Notes: generated by a model not told the origin, from the letters alone. A stretch of 43,278 nucleotides of DNA from Bacilli bacterium (GCA_024408235.1 JAKSVF010000014.1:1-43278); one strand, 5' to 3'; positions 25,201 to 34,034 are shown, counted from the stretch's first letter. Translations and numbers: made by a program.

Positions 25201-26780
25201 CATTCAACGGCACATATTCATGGTGCTGTAACACAACAATCGCTCAGACCTGGAACGTCGATCTCGGCTACAAGCAGGGCGAAGTCACAGCTTCAATGGG
25301 CTTATTCAAGAACATGAGCGACTTATCTAAAGCTAAGGAACAGTGGTTAAACCCAGCAATCAACACCCACAGAACTCCATTCTCAGGACGTAACAATGAG
25401 TACTACTCAGTTGACGGCTTCCACGCTGGACATATGGCAGCATCTGTTGTCAAGGGCATCCAGTCATGTGGTGTTGGCTCACACTTAAAGCACATGTTCC
25501 TCAACGATCAGGAAACAAACCGTAACTCAGGCGACTTAATGGCATGGGTTTCAGAACAGGCAATCCGTGAAGTTTACATCAAACCATTCCAGATGGGCAT
25601 CCAGGAAGGTGGAGCAGAAGGTGCAATGTCAGCATTCGCACGTATCGGCTCAATCCCAACACCAGTTTCATTCAACATGGTCAGATCACTCGTCCGTAAC
25701 GAATGGGGTGCAACAGGATTCTTCTTCCACCCAGATATGTATTCACCACAGTCCAACGTTGCAGCTGAGGACTTAATGCTTCGTACAGGCCACAACCACG
25801 CTCCAGGCAATAAGAACAGCGACACAATCGGTAATCCAAATGCTGCAAATCACGGCGCAGTTGATAACAAAGCCTTCTCAGGTACATGGGATCCAGACTA
25901 TGACAACCCACTTACCGGAACAAAGGGCGGTGTTTACATCGGACGTGACGTTGAGGCAACAGGACAGGAGAGATACTACTCCAATAACCAGTGGTTCATC
26001 GTCCGTGATTCAGCTCTCTTAATGTATAACGAATACGCTAACCAGGGCCACTCAAGAAACGGCATCACTCCAGAGGCATATGTATTAGACAACTACTACA
26101 CAGCATTCGTTGGTGCTAAGACAAAGATTAACCTTGGCTTCGACCAGGTTGACGCTTCACACGAAGCAGTCTACACACTTGAAGGAACACTCCCAGAAGG
26201 ACTCACCTTCAACTCAGCAACAGGTGTCATCTCAGGCACAACAACAGCAACCGGTTCATATCAGGTTAAAGTCAATGTCGTTATCGACAGATGGATCAAG
26301 GCTTCAGCATCCACAACAATCGTTGTTGGACACCAGGGCGTTGCTTCAACAACAGTCAATGACGAAGGCCACTTAATCGTCACATACACAGACGGAACAA
26401 CCGAAGACCTTGGAGTCGTTAAGGGCGAAAAGGGTGATACCGGCGCAACTGGCGAGCAGGGTCCAAAGGGCGATGCTGGCGAAAAAGGCGACAAGGGCGA
26501 CAAGGGTGATACCGGCGCACCTGGCGAGCAGGGTCCAAAGGGCGATGCTGGCGAAAAGGGCGATCAGGGTCCTCAGGGTCCAGCCGGATCAGATGGTCAG
26601 CCAGGCGCACAGGGTCCTCAGGGTCCAGCGGGCGCTGACGGTAAAGACGGCGCTGATGGCAAGAATGGAGCAGACGCTAAGGGTTGTGCAGGAAGCATCG
26701 TTTCTGTCACAGCTACAGTAGCAGTCCTCGGACTTGCTGGTGCAGTCGTTGCTGGAAAAGCAAAGAAAGACGAAAAATAA
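22266..26780 (+). CDS. Giant secreted GH3-like protein with collagen-like stalk and KGCxGSI anchor
   Basis: 1504 residues. Signal peptide to about 41 (KVASA|AN). GH3 sandwich domain (about 60-390; acid/base candidate Glu159 in [16 protein letters not shown]) and FnIII-like domain (about 410-530). A long insert of unknown fold (about 540-900) comes next, then the barrel-like domain (about 930-1200) and a putative Ig domain (about 1285-1345). Residues 1387-1470 are 28 unbroken Gly-X-Y triplets (GEKGDTG, GPQGPAG). The end is KGCAGSI (Cys1474), a hydrophobic helix and KAKKDEK. The barrel is divergent: AFARIG replaces the S(Y/F)NRxG of its paralogues, VDGFH replaces an (A/E)DPxL, and the nucleophile region reads FFFHPDM with Asp1157 one residue out of register. 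It may be weakly active, altered in specificity, or a binding scaffold. Codon bias is strong. First gene of cassette 2. Confidence 0.9.
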   Translation: MKLKHKRPSLLKVASPLMVAALACAPVMGILSAGSAKVASAANGGYARPAYATEAEAKEAAIDINIQLVAEGAVLLKNKDNALPLSKATQKVTVFGSAANALQNSGGNANNNTGNVRIALADDGFEVNETIVTESNAASANVGDYKDVAVVVLKRGGGEGSDLPVMTKEQAADATENGGWSHAALAKDGTGKEFKHNQMLTAAEIAMINVAKAQCDKVVVLLNTSNAMEMFNLQNDADIDGVMFIGRPGTNGLRAVPKLLSGEINPSGKLADTWDKDFTLNPTWYNSIANVQNEAGRNSYMTPDGKNLTGVSAYGIDYSEDIYLGYKYSETIYEEIISGNLSYVGGKLQKTSTPGGLAQADEWYRDNVVYPFGSGLSYTSFNIGTPVLSRTNLAASQVNSRHVASGVDEVADVKTVDVTVTVTNTGSVAGKEVVEIYSKAPYTHGGIEKSAVVLIGYAKTNVLQPGKSQTLTITVNLQDMASYDYADANSNGFKGYELEAGDYSIIAANTSHCSQSTNKATLTITDDAKLGLDDFSNKAVENLFSSGRSQSLRKNNNDWNGDGIIDSDDRMFTEEQVLLSRSDMAGTMPKGLKTNVVADGHVLENLPEFSDTLNYNIGDTVKVTTVTTGVTGGAVVKYYKFVANHTAGAFSEAEVTELVGQFSGGYVVTENFNKLMSYYNGYQLNTWVPEHAYFSNATDYKTGDLIGIKDTKTVVRATKDMPAPREITASGDFSTVGEYIRSGEKIYKVLQAFAPVTFIINGGEADGKAHRDYAVGDYVTYETTNSRSGAVSSTSVLVTKAITNGTSFSTKSGGNCSTFSASMRISAENAEEISTQDYLALFTESSSVQNVGSYLYSDKLFTDDVNGFDGNNHGRDVTKEEMAGWSQMPNAAAQAAAKEAAGDSWILFNDLNGIDYNAPEYTITYGKLKGLTNKTAWLKFMNQWTWADFTTACWNGGNDGSPVENLGIPNGGIADSPTSFNGTYSWCCNTTIAQTWNVDLGYKQGEVTASMGLFKNMSDLSKAKEQWLNPAINTHRTPFSGRNNEYYSVDGFHAGHMAASVVKGIQSCGVGSHLKHMFLNDQETNRNSGDLMAWVSEQAIREVYIKPFQMGIQEGGAEGAMSAFARIGSIPTPVSFNMVRSLVRNEWGATGFFFHPDMYSPQSNVAAEDLMLRTGHNHAPGNKNSDTIGNPNAANHGAVDNKAFSGTWDPDYDNPLTGTKGGVYIGRDVEATGQERYYSNNQWFIVRDSALLMYNEYANQGHSRNGITPEAYVLDNYYTAFVGAKTKINLGFDQVDASHEAVYTLEGTLPEGLTFNSATGVISGTTTATGSYQVKVNVVIDRWIKASASTTIVVGHQGVASTTVNDEGHLIVTYTDGTTEDLGVVKGEKGDTGATGEQGPKGDAGEKGDKGDKGDTGAPGEQGPKGDAGEKGDQGPQGPAGSDGQPGAQGPQGPAGADGKDGADGKNGADAKGCAGSIVSVTATVAVLGLAGAVVAGKAKKDEK
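26430..26573 (+). repeat. 72-bp tandem duplication in the collagen-like coding segment
   Basis: Two adjacent, nearly identical 72-bp units begin at 26430 and 26502 (both AAGGGTGATACCGGCGC). Each encodes eight Gly-X-Y triplets. Their near identity points to a recent in-frame duplication. Confidence 0.8.
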
Positions 26781-26820
26781 TTGCTAAACTTCGTTTCTAG
26801 ACGAAACTAGGCATACTAGT

Positions 26821-26848
26821 CTCCGGTACGTCGAAGGGCGTGCCGGAG
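26821..26848 (+). terminator. Strong hairpin after the collagen-stalk GH3 gene, no T tract
   Basis: CTCCGGTACG pairs with CGTGCCGGAG (one G-T pair) around an eight-base loop. It is followed by ATTTAAGG, so it is a poor terminator. Position and form match the hairpin after the first GH3 gene. Confidence 0.5.
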
Positions 26849-26904
26849 ATTTAAGGATAATAAGGGGAAAACCTGTTATTCTTAAAATATAAAGGAGAAC
26901 AAAT

Positions 26905-29025
26905 ATGAAAAAGAAAGTATCTCTTCTTTTAGCCGCTGCATCTGTGCTTGCACTTGGTGGCAACCTTGTTGCATGCGGAGGTACAGTAGATCCTTCAAAT
27001 TCCTCACAAAACATCATCCAAACCGATGATGAATATGTAATCAAATTCAATAACAACTTCGATGGCACGGTCATCAAAGTCACAGTTCGTGCAGGCGAAA
27101 CAGTCACTCTTCCAGAGGAACCAACTCGCCCTGGTTATAAATTTGTCGGATGGTATTTGAGCTATAAAGCGGACGCAAAAGAAGCTTTTGATCCAACAGC
27201 ACCAATTTATGCAGACATTACGGTGTATGCGAAATGGGAAGAAAACATCTCAGAGAGAATCGTTGTCTTCCATTTCATGGATAACGTTACAGCAGACAAG
27301 ACAATTACGGTTCAGAATGGCGCTACATTAGAAAAGCCAGCGGATCCAGTTTATCCAGACGGAACAAAAGTATTTACAGGTTGGTATTTAGACCAGCAGT
27401 GCACAAAGGCATACGATTTCACGCAAAACGTAACATCATCCTTTGATTTGTATGCTGGATGGAAGGTATCTAAAGCAACCATCACATTTGACCTTAACTA
27501 TACAGGCGCTGCTGAAGCCTCAAAAGTCGTTGTCGACATCGACGCTACCATGACTAAGCCAGCAGATCCAACAAGAGAACACTTTGTGTTCTTGGGTTGG
27601 TTCGATCGTTCGGTTGGCGGAACATTATTTGACTTTACAAAGCCAATTGAAGGCGATGCAACATTATATGCTCACTGGGAAGAGAGCGAATTCCTCGTCT
27701 CATTCGATTTAAACGGCGCAACAACAACCAGCGAGACATCTGTCTACGGTCAGAAGAATGGCTCAGTCGAGGCATTTGCTTCCACATTAGCAGAGTCTAT
27801 GTCATATCCTGGACACGACTTCAAGGGATGGTATTTAACTAAGTTAGATGCTAACTCAGATGAAGATGCAACGGCCGGAAAGACACCAGCAGACTTGTCA
27901 TCGATTACATCCGCTATGACAGTTTATGCTGGATGGGCATTATCAACTTATACTGTCTCATTTGATCTCGGTTATGAAGGAGCACCAGCTGCTCCAGCTA
28001 GCCAGAGCGTTAAGTTTGGTAAGACAGCAACCGCTCCAGAAGCACCAGTCCGCGAAGGATATTTATTCGCCGGTTGGTTCTCTGATGCAGGATTAACAAG
28101 CCAGTTCACATTCGATATGCCAGTTAATGGCAACCTCTTGCTCACTGCAAAGTGGATTGAAGATGCTGGATCACATAAAGACGTCACTGTCACATATCAC
28201 ATTGGCAGCACAGTCTACTCAACTAATAACGTTAAGTTCAATGAAGCAGCTTCGACTAACGCTCCAAGCGATCCAACCAAGGCTAACGCATTGTTTGTTG
28301 GCTGGTTCGTAGATGAAGCATTCACAACAAGATTTAATATGTCAGCTAACTTGACAGAGAATGTTGACGTATATGCTAAGTTCCTTGACAAGAACACAAT
28401 CGAAGCCGAATCGGCAGACTTTACAGACAAGGAAGGTCAGGGCACATCAACTAACTCTTTCGAAGAGCAGATGATTATGAACTACGACTTCGTTACCGAT
28501 GGAAAGAATAACGTTTCTAATGGATACTTTGTCCGCGAGCTTTATTACCCAGGCGCCTTCATCGACTTTACCATTGTATCTTCAAAAGCTGTTACTGACG
28601 CAGTCTTGTATTTAAGAGTCTCATCAGAATCTTACGTCTTCTTCACGACAAAACAATATAACGGAAAGGAATATAACTACCTTTCTGAAGACGAGTTTAA
28701 GATTTGCGTTAACACAGAATGGAATGGAGACGAACCAGTTGACTGGCTCAAGTATGGAGGTCTCTACATGCCAATGCCTAACCTTATCGACAAGGAAGAC
28801 TTATCAAAAGGCAAGACACCATTTGAGGATATGTTAATTACAACAAACTTAAATCTCAGAGAGGGAGAGAACTACATTACGCTTCTTGTTACAAATAATA
28901 ACAACCACGGTGGTACATTCCACGCAGAGGCTCCAATCATTGACGCAATGCACATCTATACAGATGCCACACTTACATGGACAGATTACGAGTTCTATAC
29001 TCGTCCAAATGTCAACAGAGGCTAA
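26905..29025 (+). CDS. Lipoprotein with six InlB-type repeats and a C-terminal CBM-like domain
   Basis: 706 residues. Lipobox LVAC with Cys24. Six successive InlB B-type repeats of 65-85 residues run from about 44 to 500. Each has an opening strand (VSFDLG, ITFDLN), a P-x-K/R-x-G/H-centred turn, a GW(Y/F) and a closing TLYAxW or VYAKW strand. The last 200 residues begin NTIEAESADFTDKEG and contain LREGENYITLLVTNNNNHGG and APIIDAMHIY, the pattern of CBM6/35-like galactose-binding domains. The repeats probably act as a spacer lifting the CBM off the membrane; the cassette 1 version at 10181 has one repeat. No catalytic motif is seen. The ribosome site is AAAGGAG. Confidence 0.85.
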   Translation: MKKKVSLLLAAASVLALGGNLVACGGTVDPSNSSQNIIQTDDEYVIKFNNNFDGTVIKVTVRAGETVTLPEEPTRPGYKFVGWYLSYKADAKEAFDPTAPIYADITVYAKWEENISERIVVFHFMDNVTADKTITVQNGATLEKPADPVYPDGTKVFTGWYLDQQCTKAYDFTQNVTSSFDLYAGWKVSKATITFDLNYTGAAEASKVVVDIDATMTKPADPTREHFVFLGWFDRSVGGTLFDFTKPIEGDATLYAHWEESEFLVSFDLNGATTTSETSVYGQKNGSVEAFASTLAESMSYPGHDFKGWYLTKLDANSDEDATAGKTPADLSSITSAMTVYAGWALSTYTVSFDLGYEGAPAAPASQSVKFGKTATAPEAPVREGYLFAGWFSDAGLTSQFTFDMPVNGNLLLTAKWIEDAGSHKDVTVTYHIGSTVYSTNNVKFNEAASTNAPSDPTKANALFVGWFVDEAFTTRFNMSANLTENVDVYAKFLDKNTIEAESADFTDKEGQGTSTNSFEEQMIMNYDFVTDGKNNVSNGYFVRELYYPGAFIDFTIVSSKAVTDAVLYLRVSSESYVFFTTKQYNGKEYNYLSEDEFKICVNTEWNGDEPVDWLKYGGLYMPMPNLIDKEDLSKGKTPFEDMLITTNLNLREGENYITLLVTNNNNHGGTFHAEAPIIDAMHIYTDATLTWTDYEFYTRPNVNRG

Positions 29026-29041
29026 TTAGGAGGAAATGAAA

Positions 29042-29551
29042 ATGAACAAAGAACATTCAAAATTATTACTTCCTATTGGAGGTCTCTCACTTGTTGCTTT
29101 CCTCTCAAGCTTAGTCAGCACAATTCTCTACGGAGCAAACTGCGGATCTGAGTTTAACGGTGGAAAACCATCCGAAATCGTCGTCGGCTGGGGAATTGCA
29201 GCAATTATCGTCTCCTGCATAGCTGTTCTCGGCTATGCAGCGGGATTATTCCTCATCAAAGGAAAGAAGAGCGCACATCTCTTCTATCTCGCAAGATTTG
29301 GTAACTATGCAGCGTTCGCTACATTGATCGGAAGTTTCTTCTATCAGATTCTTGAGGAGTATTCCTTATTAGGAACAATCCTTTACCCAATCGTATCAGG
29401 CACAGTTGGTGACCCAGTCGATCCAACTTTGGTCGCCTGCTACTTCACATCACTCATCCTTTCCCTCGTCGCAATGATCATCTCACTCGTCGTCGGAATC
29501 ATCGTCCGCAAGAAATCACACAAATTCCTTGCAGAAAGTGAGGCAAAATAA
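29042..29551 (+). CDS. Four-helix membrane protein of cassette 2
   Basis: The AGGAGG at 29028-29033 is only two bases from an ATG at 29036 but eight from the ATG at 29042. The later start is preferred, giving 169 residues. Four hydrophobic helices (about 9-31, 47-72, 84-105, 131-156) and a basic C-terminus (VRKKSHKF) are visible. The loop between helices one and two (ANCGSEFNGGKPSE) should lie outside. I do not recognise the family. The gene is 16 bases after the lipoprotein gene and two bases before the GH3 gene, so it is translated with them. It may be a partner or membrane chaperone of the anchored GH3. Cassette 1 has no counterpart. Confidence 0.7.
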   Translation: MNKEHSKLLLPIGGLSLVAFLSSLVSTILYGANCGSEFNGGKPSEIVVGWGIAAIIVSCIAVLGYAAGLFLIKGKKSAHLFYLARFGNYAAFATLIGSFFYQILEEYSLLGTILYPIVSGTVGDPVDPTLVACYFTSLILSLVAMIISLVVGIIVRKKSHKFLAESEAK

Positions 29552-29553
29552 CC

Positions 29554-32500
29554 ATGAAAACAGGTATATTCAAGAAAAAATGCTGGGAACCATTATTGGT
29601 TACATTCGCTAGCTTATTCGTTGTCTCATTAGTTGCTAACGCCGCAACGGTTCCGTTTGCAAACGAAATCCACGGATTCTTCGGAACAAGCGATTACAAA
29701 GAAGTTCAGGCAACTGGTGATGAGGCTAAAACAATTGACCGCGCTAGATTAAAAACAGCTGCTGACATTGAAGATTATTATCGTCAGGTCAACACTGATG
29801 TTCAGGAAGAAGGCACAGTTCTCTTAAAGAACGAGAATAACGCTCTCCCTCTCGCAAGCGGCTCTAAGGTCAGCTTCGCCTTTGGCGGCGCTGGCAGGAT
29901 CTTCTATGCAACCCACGGTCCAGGTGTTAGAAGAGATGGTGAAAAAGAAGGCGCTTTCTATGATCTTAAGAAGGCCATCAAATCTGAGACCGATCTAAAC
30001 GTCAACGATGCGACATATAACTTTGTCGAATCAGGCGCTGGAAAGGCAAACCGCGGAAAGAAGAATGGTATCTTCTTTACGAATGAAACAGACTGGAACT
30101 CATACAGAGGTGTTCAGGATGAATATAACGATTCAACAGTCATTGCTGTCATCACCCGTGAATCAGGTGAAGGCGCAGACGTCTCCTACGCAGGTTCAGA
30201 CGGCGTTGATGGCTCATATTTATCACTCACCGCAAATGAAATCTCCATCTTTGAAGGATTGGCTGCCTTAAAGTCACAGGGCAAAGTTAAAAACATCGTT
30301 GTCCTCATCAACTCAGCAGTCACTCTTAGATGCGACTTCATCGACAATGAAAAATATGGCATTGATGCTGCTATGTGGATCGGATTACCTGGCGCTACAG
30401 GTTTAAAGGGCGTCGCCAGATGCCTTGCAGGTAAAGCAAACCCATCCGGACGCTTATCCGACACATTCTTAAAAGATAACTTCTCTAATCCAGCTGCTAT
30501 GTATTGGAAAGTCAATGACGGCTTCTCATCATCATATGGCAACAAAAATGAATTAGAACTTAACTCAACGCAGGAATTCTACGGCGTTTATGTTGAAGGC
30601 GTCTATGTTGGATATCGTTACTATGAGACACGTTATGAAGACGTCGTCATGAATAGAAGCCTTGTCGGCGCATTCGACTATTCAAGCGCTGTCGCATATC
30701 CTTTTGGATACGGTTTATCCTACACAAACTTCGAATATTCAGACATGAAGTGGGAAGAGGTTAAGGATAGCAACGGAAAAGTGAAATCATACACAGTGGA
30801 CGTCACAGTTACAAATACTGGAACAGTCGCTGGTAAAGAACCAGTTCAGATCTACCTACAGAAACCATATTCACAGCACGACATCATCGTCGGTATGGAA
30901 AAACCATCCGTTGAGCTCGTCGGCTTTGAAAAAACTGGACTTCTTGCTCCTGGAGCATCCGAAAAAGTCACAGTCTCCGTTGACTTCGAGCAGCTCCGCT
31001 CATATGACGCAGAAGCGGATAAGACTTACATCCTCGATGAAGGCAAGTATTACTTAACAGCCGCAAAAGACTCACATGACGCAATAAATAACGTCTTAGC
31101 ATCAAAAGGCTATACAAGGGCTAATGGTGCTGATGCTGATGGAAACGCAAATTTAGCAAAGATGATCCTTGATCAGGATGAAGTCGATGCAGAAATCTTC
31201 TCAAAATCATCAGCAAGAAAGAGAATTGATCCAACAAAGCTTGAAGATGAGCCAGTTGGAACAGAAATCACCAACCACTTAGACTTCATGGATCCAAATA
31301 GATTCAAAGGAGTCAAGAACGCCGCTTCAGAAGATGGCGAAGTCAAATATGTCTCAAGAAAGAATTGGACAGGCACATTGCCATCAGAGAAGACAAACTT
31401 AATCATCACCGGCAAGGGTGGAGAGAAGTACGACATCACATCACATAAGTCAATCAAGGAAGACCCTAACGCGGTAATGCCAAAATGGGGTGATACATCT
31501 AAGAAAATGACTCTCGCTATGATGGATGGCATCAGATATGACGGTGAGGAGTGGGAATTCATCCTCGACAACTTATCTCAGGAAGAACTCTGGGAGACAC
31601 TTGTCCAGTGCTATGGATACACCCCAGCAATCGCATCTATCGCTAAACCAAAAACAGATGAAGATGACGGTCCTTACGGAGTTTCTAACACCGCAGAGGG
31701 ATTCTCATCAATGAGCTGCGAAGGCATCATCTGCTCAACATTCAACAAGCCATTAATCGGCAAAGTCGGAGAGGCTATCGCTGCAGACGCAAGATCTGAA
31801 CACGACGGTCTTCCAAAGACATTACACGGACTCTATGCTCCAGGCATGAATATCCACCGTGTCGCATTCGGTGGACGTGCAGCCGAATACTTCTCAGAAG
31901 ATCCATACTTAACGGGCGCAGCAGCTTCAGCAGAAATCATTGAGATGCAGAAGCAGTGGGTTGTCGCGTGTCCAAAGCACTTCATCTTCAACGATGAGGA
32001 ATCCAACCGTAACGGTATCTGTATCTGGATGAATGAGCAGGCTGCTCGTGAAATCTACTTACAGCCATGGGAAGACGCATTACGTCCTGATAGAGCTAAC
32101 TCACACTCACTCATGACATCATTCAACCGTGCTGGTGCAATCTGGACATCCGCTTCATCAGACTTGATGGAAGACATCATGAGAGGCGAATGGGCATTTG
32201 ACGGCTACACCTTAACAGATATGGCTGGATCAAACGGTAAGCTCTTCATGGTCTATGATGATGGATTCATGAACGGCACAGACTGCTTCCTTGATAAGGG
32301 TTCATATTCAGATATGACAGACGCTTTAAGAAAATCACCTACATTCAACTTAAAGCTCCGTGAATCAATGAAGAGATTGCTCTTCGTCACCGCTAACTAC
32401 TCAGCAGCAATGGATGGCTACTCAGCATCTACAAAGATGGTTAAGGTCGCTGTCCCATGGAGAGTCGGTCTTAAGGCATTCGAAGTCTTGACGGGAGTCG

Positions 32501-32568
32501 TTGCTGGCGCAGCATTCGCAATGTTTGTTGCAGGTCAGACATTCAAACTTCTCCGAAAAGAAGACTAA
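29554..32568 (+). CDS. GH3 glycosidase anchored by N- and C-terminal membrane helices, cassette 2
   Basis: 1004 residues. N-terminal membrane segment at about 13-33 and C-terminal one at about 975-997 (ends KLLRKED). Inverted GH3 order: sandwich domain first (TVLLKNENNALPL; acid/base candidate Glu206 in GEGAD; FGYGLSYTNFE), FnIII-like domain at about 415-515 (NTGTVAGKEPVQIY), and barrel at about 680-900. The barrel shows APGMNIHRVAFGGRAAEYFSEDP, PKHFIFNDEE, SFNRAG and nucleophile Asp889 in LTDMAG. The motifs look functional, although NDEE replaces the usual NDQE. It corresponds to the 11263 enzyme of cassette 1. The ATG is two bases after the upstream stop with only a weak ribosome site, which suggests translational coupling. 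Confidence 0.92.
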   Translation: MKTGIFKKKCWEPLLVTFASLFVVSLVANAATVPFANEIHGFFGTSDYKEVQATGDEAKTIDRARLKTAADIEDYYRQVNTDVQEEGTVLLKNENNALPLASGSKVSFAFGGAGRIFYATHGPGVRRDGEKEGAFYDLKKAIKSETDLNVNDATYNFVESGAGKANRGKKNGIFFTNETDWNSYRGVQDEYNDSTVIAVITRESGEGADVSYAGSDGVDGSYLSLTANEISIFEGLAALKSQGKVKNIVVLINSAVTLRCDFIDNEKYGIDAAMWIGLPGATGLKGVARCLAGKANPSGRLSDTFLKDNFSNPAAMYWKVNDGFSSSYGNKNELELNSTQEFYGVYVEGVYVGYRYYETRYEDVVMNRSLVGAFDYSSAVAYPFGYGLSYTNFEYSDMKWEEVKDSNGKVKSYTVDVTVTNTGTVAGKEPVQIYLQKPYSQHDIIVGMEKPSVELVGFEKTGLLAPGASEKVTVSVDFEQLRSYDAEADKTYILDEGKYYLTAAKDSHDAINNVLASKGYTRANGADADGNANLAKMILDQDEVDAEIFSKSSARKRIDPTKLEDEPVGTEITNHLDFMDPNRFKGVKNAASEDGEVKYVSRKNWTGTLPSEKTNLIITGKGGEKYDITSHKSIKEDPNAVMPKWGDTSKKMTLAMMDGIRYDGEEWEFILDNLSQEELWETLVQCYGYTPAIASIAKPKTDEDDGPYGVSNTAEGFSSMSCEGIICSTFNKPLIGKVGEAIAADARSEHDGLPKTLHGLYAPGMNIHRVAFGGRAAEYFSEDPYLTGAAASAEIIEMQKQWVVACPKHFIFNDEESNRNGICIWMNEQAAREIYLQPWEDALRPDRANSHSLMTSFNRAGAIWTSASSDLMEDIMRGEWAFDGYTLTDMAGSNGKLFMVYDDGFMNGTDCFLDKGSYSDMTDALRKSPTFNLKLRESMKRLLFVTANYSAAMDGYSASTKMVKVAVPWRVGLKAFEVLTGVVAGAAFAMFVAGQTFKLLRKED

Positions 32569-32577
32569 AACCAATTA

Positions 32578-32607
32578 AACCCCTAGGATGACTTAGGGGT
32601 TTTCTTT
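32578..32607 (+). terminator. Terminator of GH3 cassette 2
   Basis: AACCCCTA (32578-32585) pairs with TAGGGGTT (32594-32601), followed by TTCTTTT. Confidence 0.9.
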
Positions 32608-32717
32608 TGCTCATTTCGATTGAAAATACATTGTTTTAGTGAGTATTTATCAATGTATTGTTCATTGATTTGGTTTTATTTGCTTTAAGTTATTTTATCT
32701 TTAAGATAAGTGAATAT

Positions 32718-34010
32718 ATGAAAGATAAAAAGAAAGTCACCTTGATATCATTGTCTTGTTTACTTGGTGCAATAACGCTTCCAGTTGCGTTTTACGCGAC
32801 CCTGACCATTATTCCCGTGAACGCCAACAGGCCAGCAAAGATAGATAACGATACCGGCTTTGTCAAGGCTAGTGGGCGCAATATATATGATGGAGAAGGA
32901 AATATCCTCCAATTGAAAGGCTTTAATCTCGGCGACTGGTTTAATCAGGAGTGGTGGATGGCTTCAAGCACGGTTGAGGGCTTTGAGACTGGACACTACA
33001 CCCCGAAGCGCGGTTTAGCGGCAATGAAAGAGAACCCTAATCTCACTCATGATCAGATTGATGAACTCGAGAAACTCTACATAGACACGTTTATTCAGGA
33101 AATAGATTTCAAGAATATCAAAGACATGAATATGAACGCTGTTCGTATTCCAATCACCTGTTATAACTTCACAACGGATGGATATACGTATAGAGATAAT
33201 GCGTTCGATAAACTCGATTGGGCCATCGATATGTGCGAGAAATACGGTTTATACGCGATAATAGATTATCATGGTGCGATCGGATCTCAGAACCACGATA
33301 ACCATTCCGGCGCGGATGATGAGTGGAATCTCTTTGGCAACAAGAAAAACGAAGAGGCCACGATTGACGTTTGGAAAAAACTTGCGGAAAGATATAAAGA
33401 CAGGAAAACCGTAGCCGCTTATGATCTGCTGAATGAGCCTAGGAAAGCGGAAGGCAAATATGCCGGAAAACTGAATTTTGATTTCTACGATGCTCTTTAT
33501 GATGAAATAAGGGCGATAGATAGCAACCATATGATCATGATGGAGTGTTTCACTTTCCCAATTCATGGAGTTAAACCTCAAAAATACGGTTGGGAAAACG
33601 TTTCTTATTCATATCACATATATAATATGACCCCATTTAAAGGTAATGGGCTCGTTCTAGATTTCTATAAGGCCCTTACAAACCTCATGGGATATGATGT
33701 GCCAATCATAATCGGAGAATGGTCATGTTTTGATGAGGCCGAGAATTGGAGGTCATCATTCAAATTCTTCGACAAAGTGAACTGGTCTCATATATCCTGG
33801 ACGTACAAAACGAACCGTTATATGTACACATACACAGATGGAATTGGACCTAGATTCGACCTTTGGTCCCCATATGTGATTGATATAAAGCCCGCCAATC
33901 TATTTACAGGTACATTTGACGAGATAAAAGAAGTGTATTTAAAAACAGGCACAGAGAACGCGGAGACTACCATCATCTACGACGTTTACCAAGAAACCTA
34001 CGGAAAATAG
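32718..34010 (+). CDS. GH5 glucanase with N-terminal membrane anchor
   Basis: The frame opens at a TTG (32658), but the ATG at 32718 followed by a basic and hydrophobic segment (MKDKKKVTLISLSCLLGAI) is more credible: 430 residues. The catalytic GH5 barrel covers about 45-420. It has LKGFNLGDWF, MNAVRIPITCYNF, IIDYHGAIGSQN, acid/base Glu240 in YDLLNEPR, SYHIYNM and nucleophile Glu334 in IIIGEWSCF. It should hydrolyse beta-1,4- or mixed-linked glucans outside the cell; the exact GH5 subfamily is not clear to me. A terminator precedes it, so it is a separate unit. The ribosome site is poor. Confidence 0.88.
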   Translation: MKDKKKVTLISLSCLLGAITLPVAFYATLTIIPVNANRPAKIDNDTGFVKASGRNIYDGEGNILQLKGFNLGDWFNQEWWMASSTVEGFETGHYTPKRGLAAMKENPNLTHDQIDELEKLYIDTFIQEIDFKNIKDMNMNAVRIPITCYNFTTDGYTYRDNAFDKLDWAIDMCEKYGLYAIIDYHGAIGSQNHDNHSGADDEWNLFGNKKNEEATIDVWKKLAERYKDRKTVAAYDLLNEPRKAEGKYAGKLNFDFYDALYDEIRAIDSNHMIMMECFTFPIHGVKPQKYGWENVSYSYHIYNMTPFKGNGLVLDFYKALTNLMGYDVPIIIGEWSCFDEAENWRSSFKFFDKVNWSHISWTYKTNRYMYTYTDGIGPRFDLWSPYVIDIKPANLFTGTFDEIKEVYLKTGTENAETTIIYDVYQETYGK

Positions 34011-34034
34011 CCTTTTTAACGGCAATTAACAATA

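Noticed and set aside
26261-26721. Open frames in other phases across the collagen-like segment
   Set aside because: They result from the Gly-X-Y repeat, whose codons avoid stops in several phases; only the GH3 frame gives a meaningful protein.
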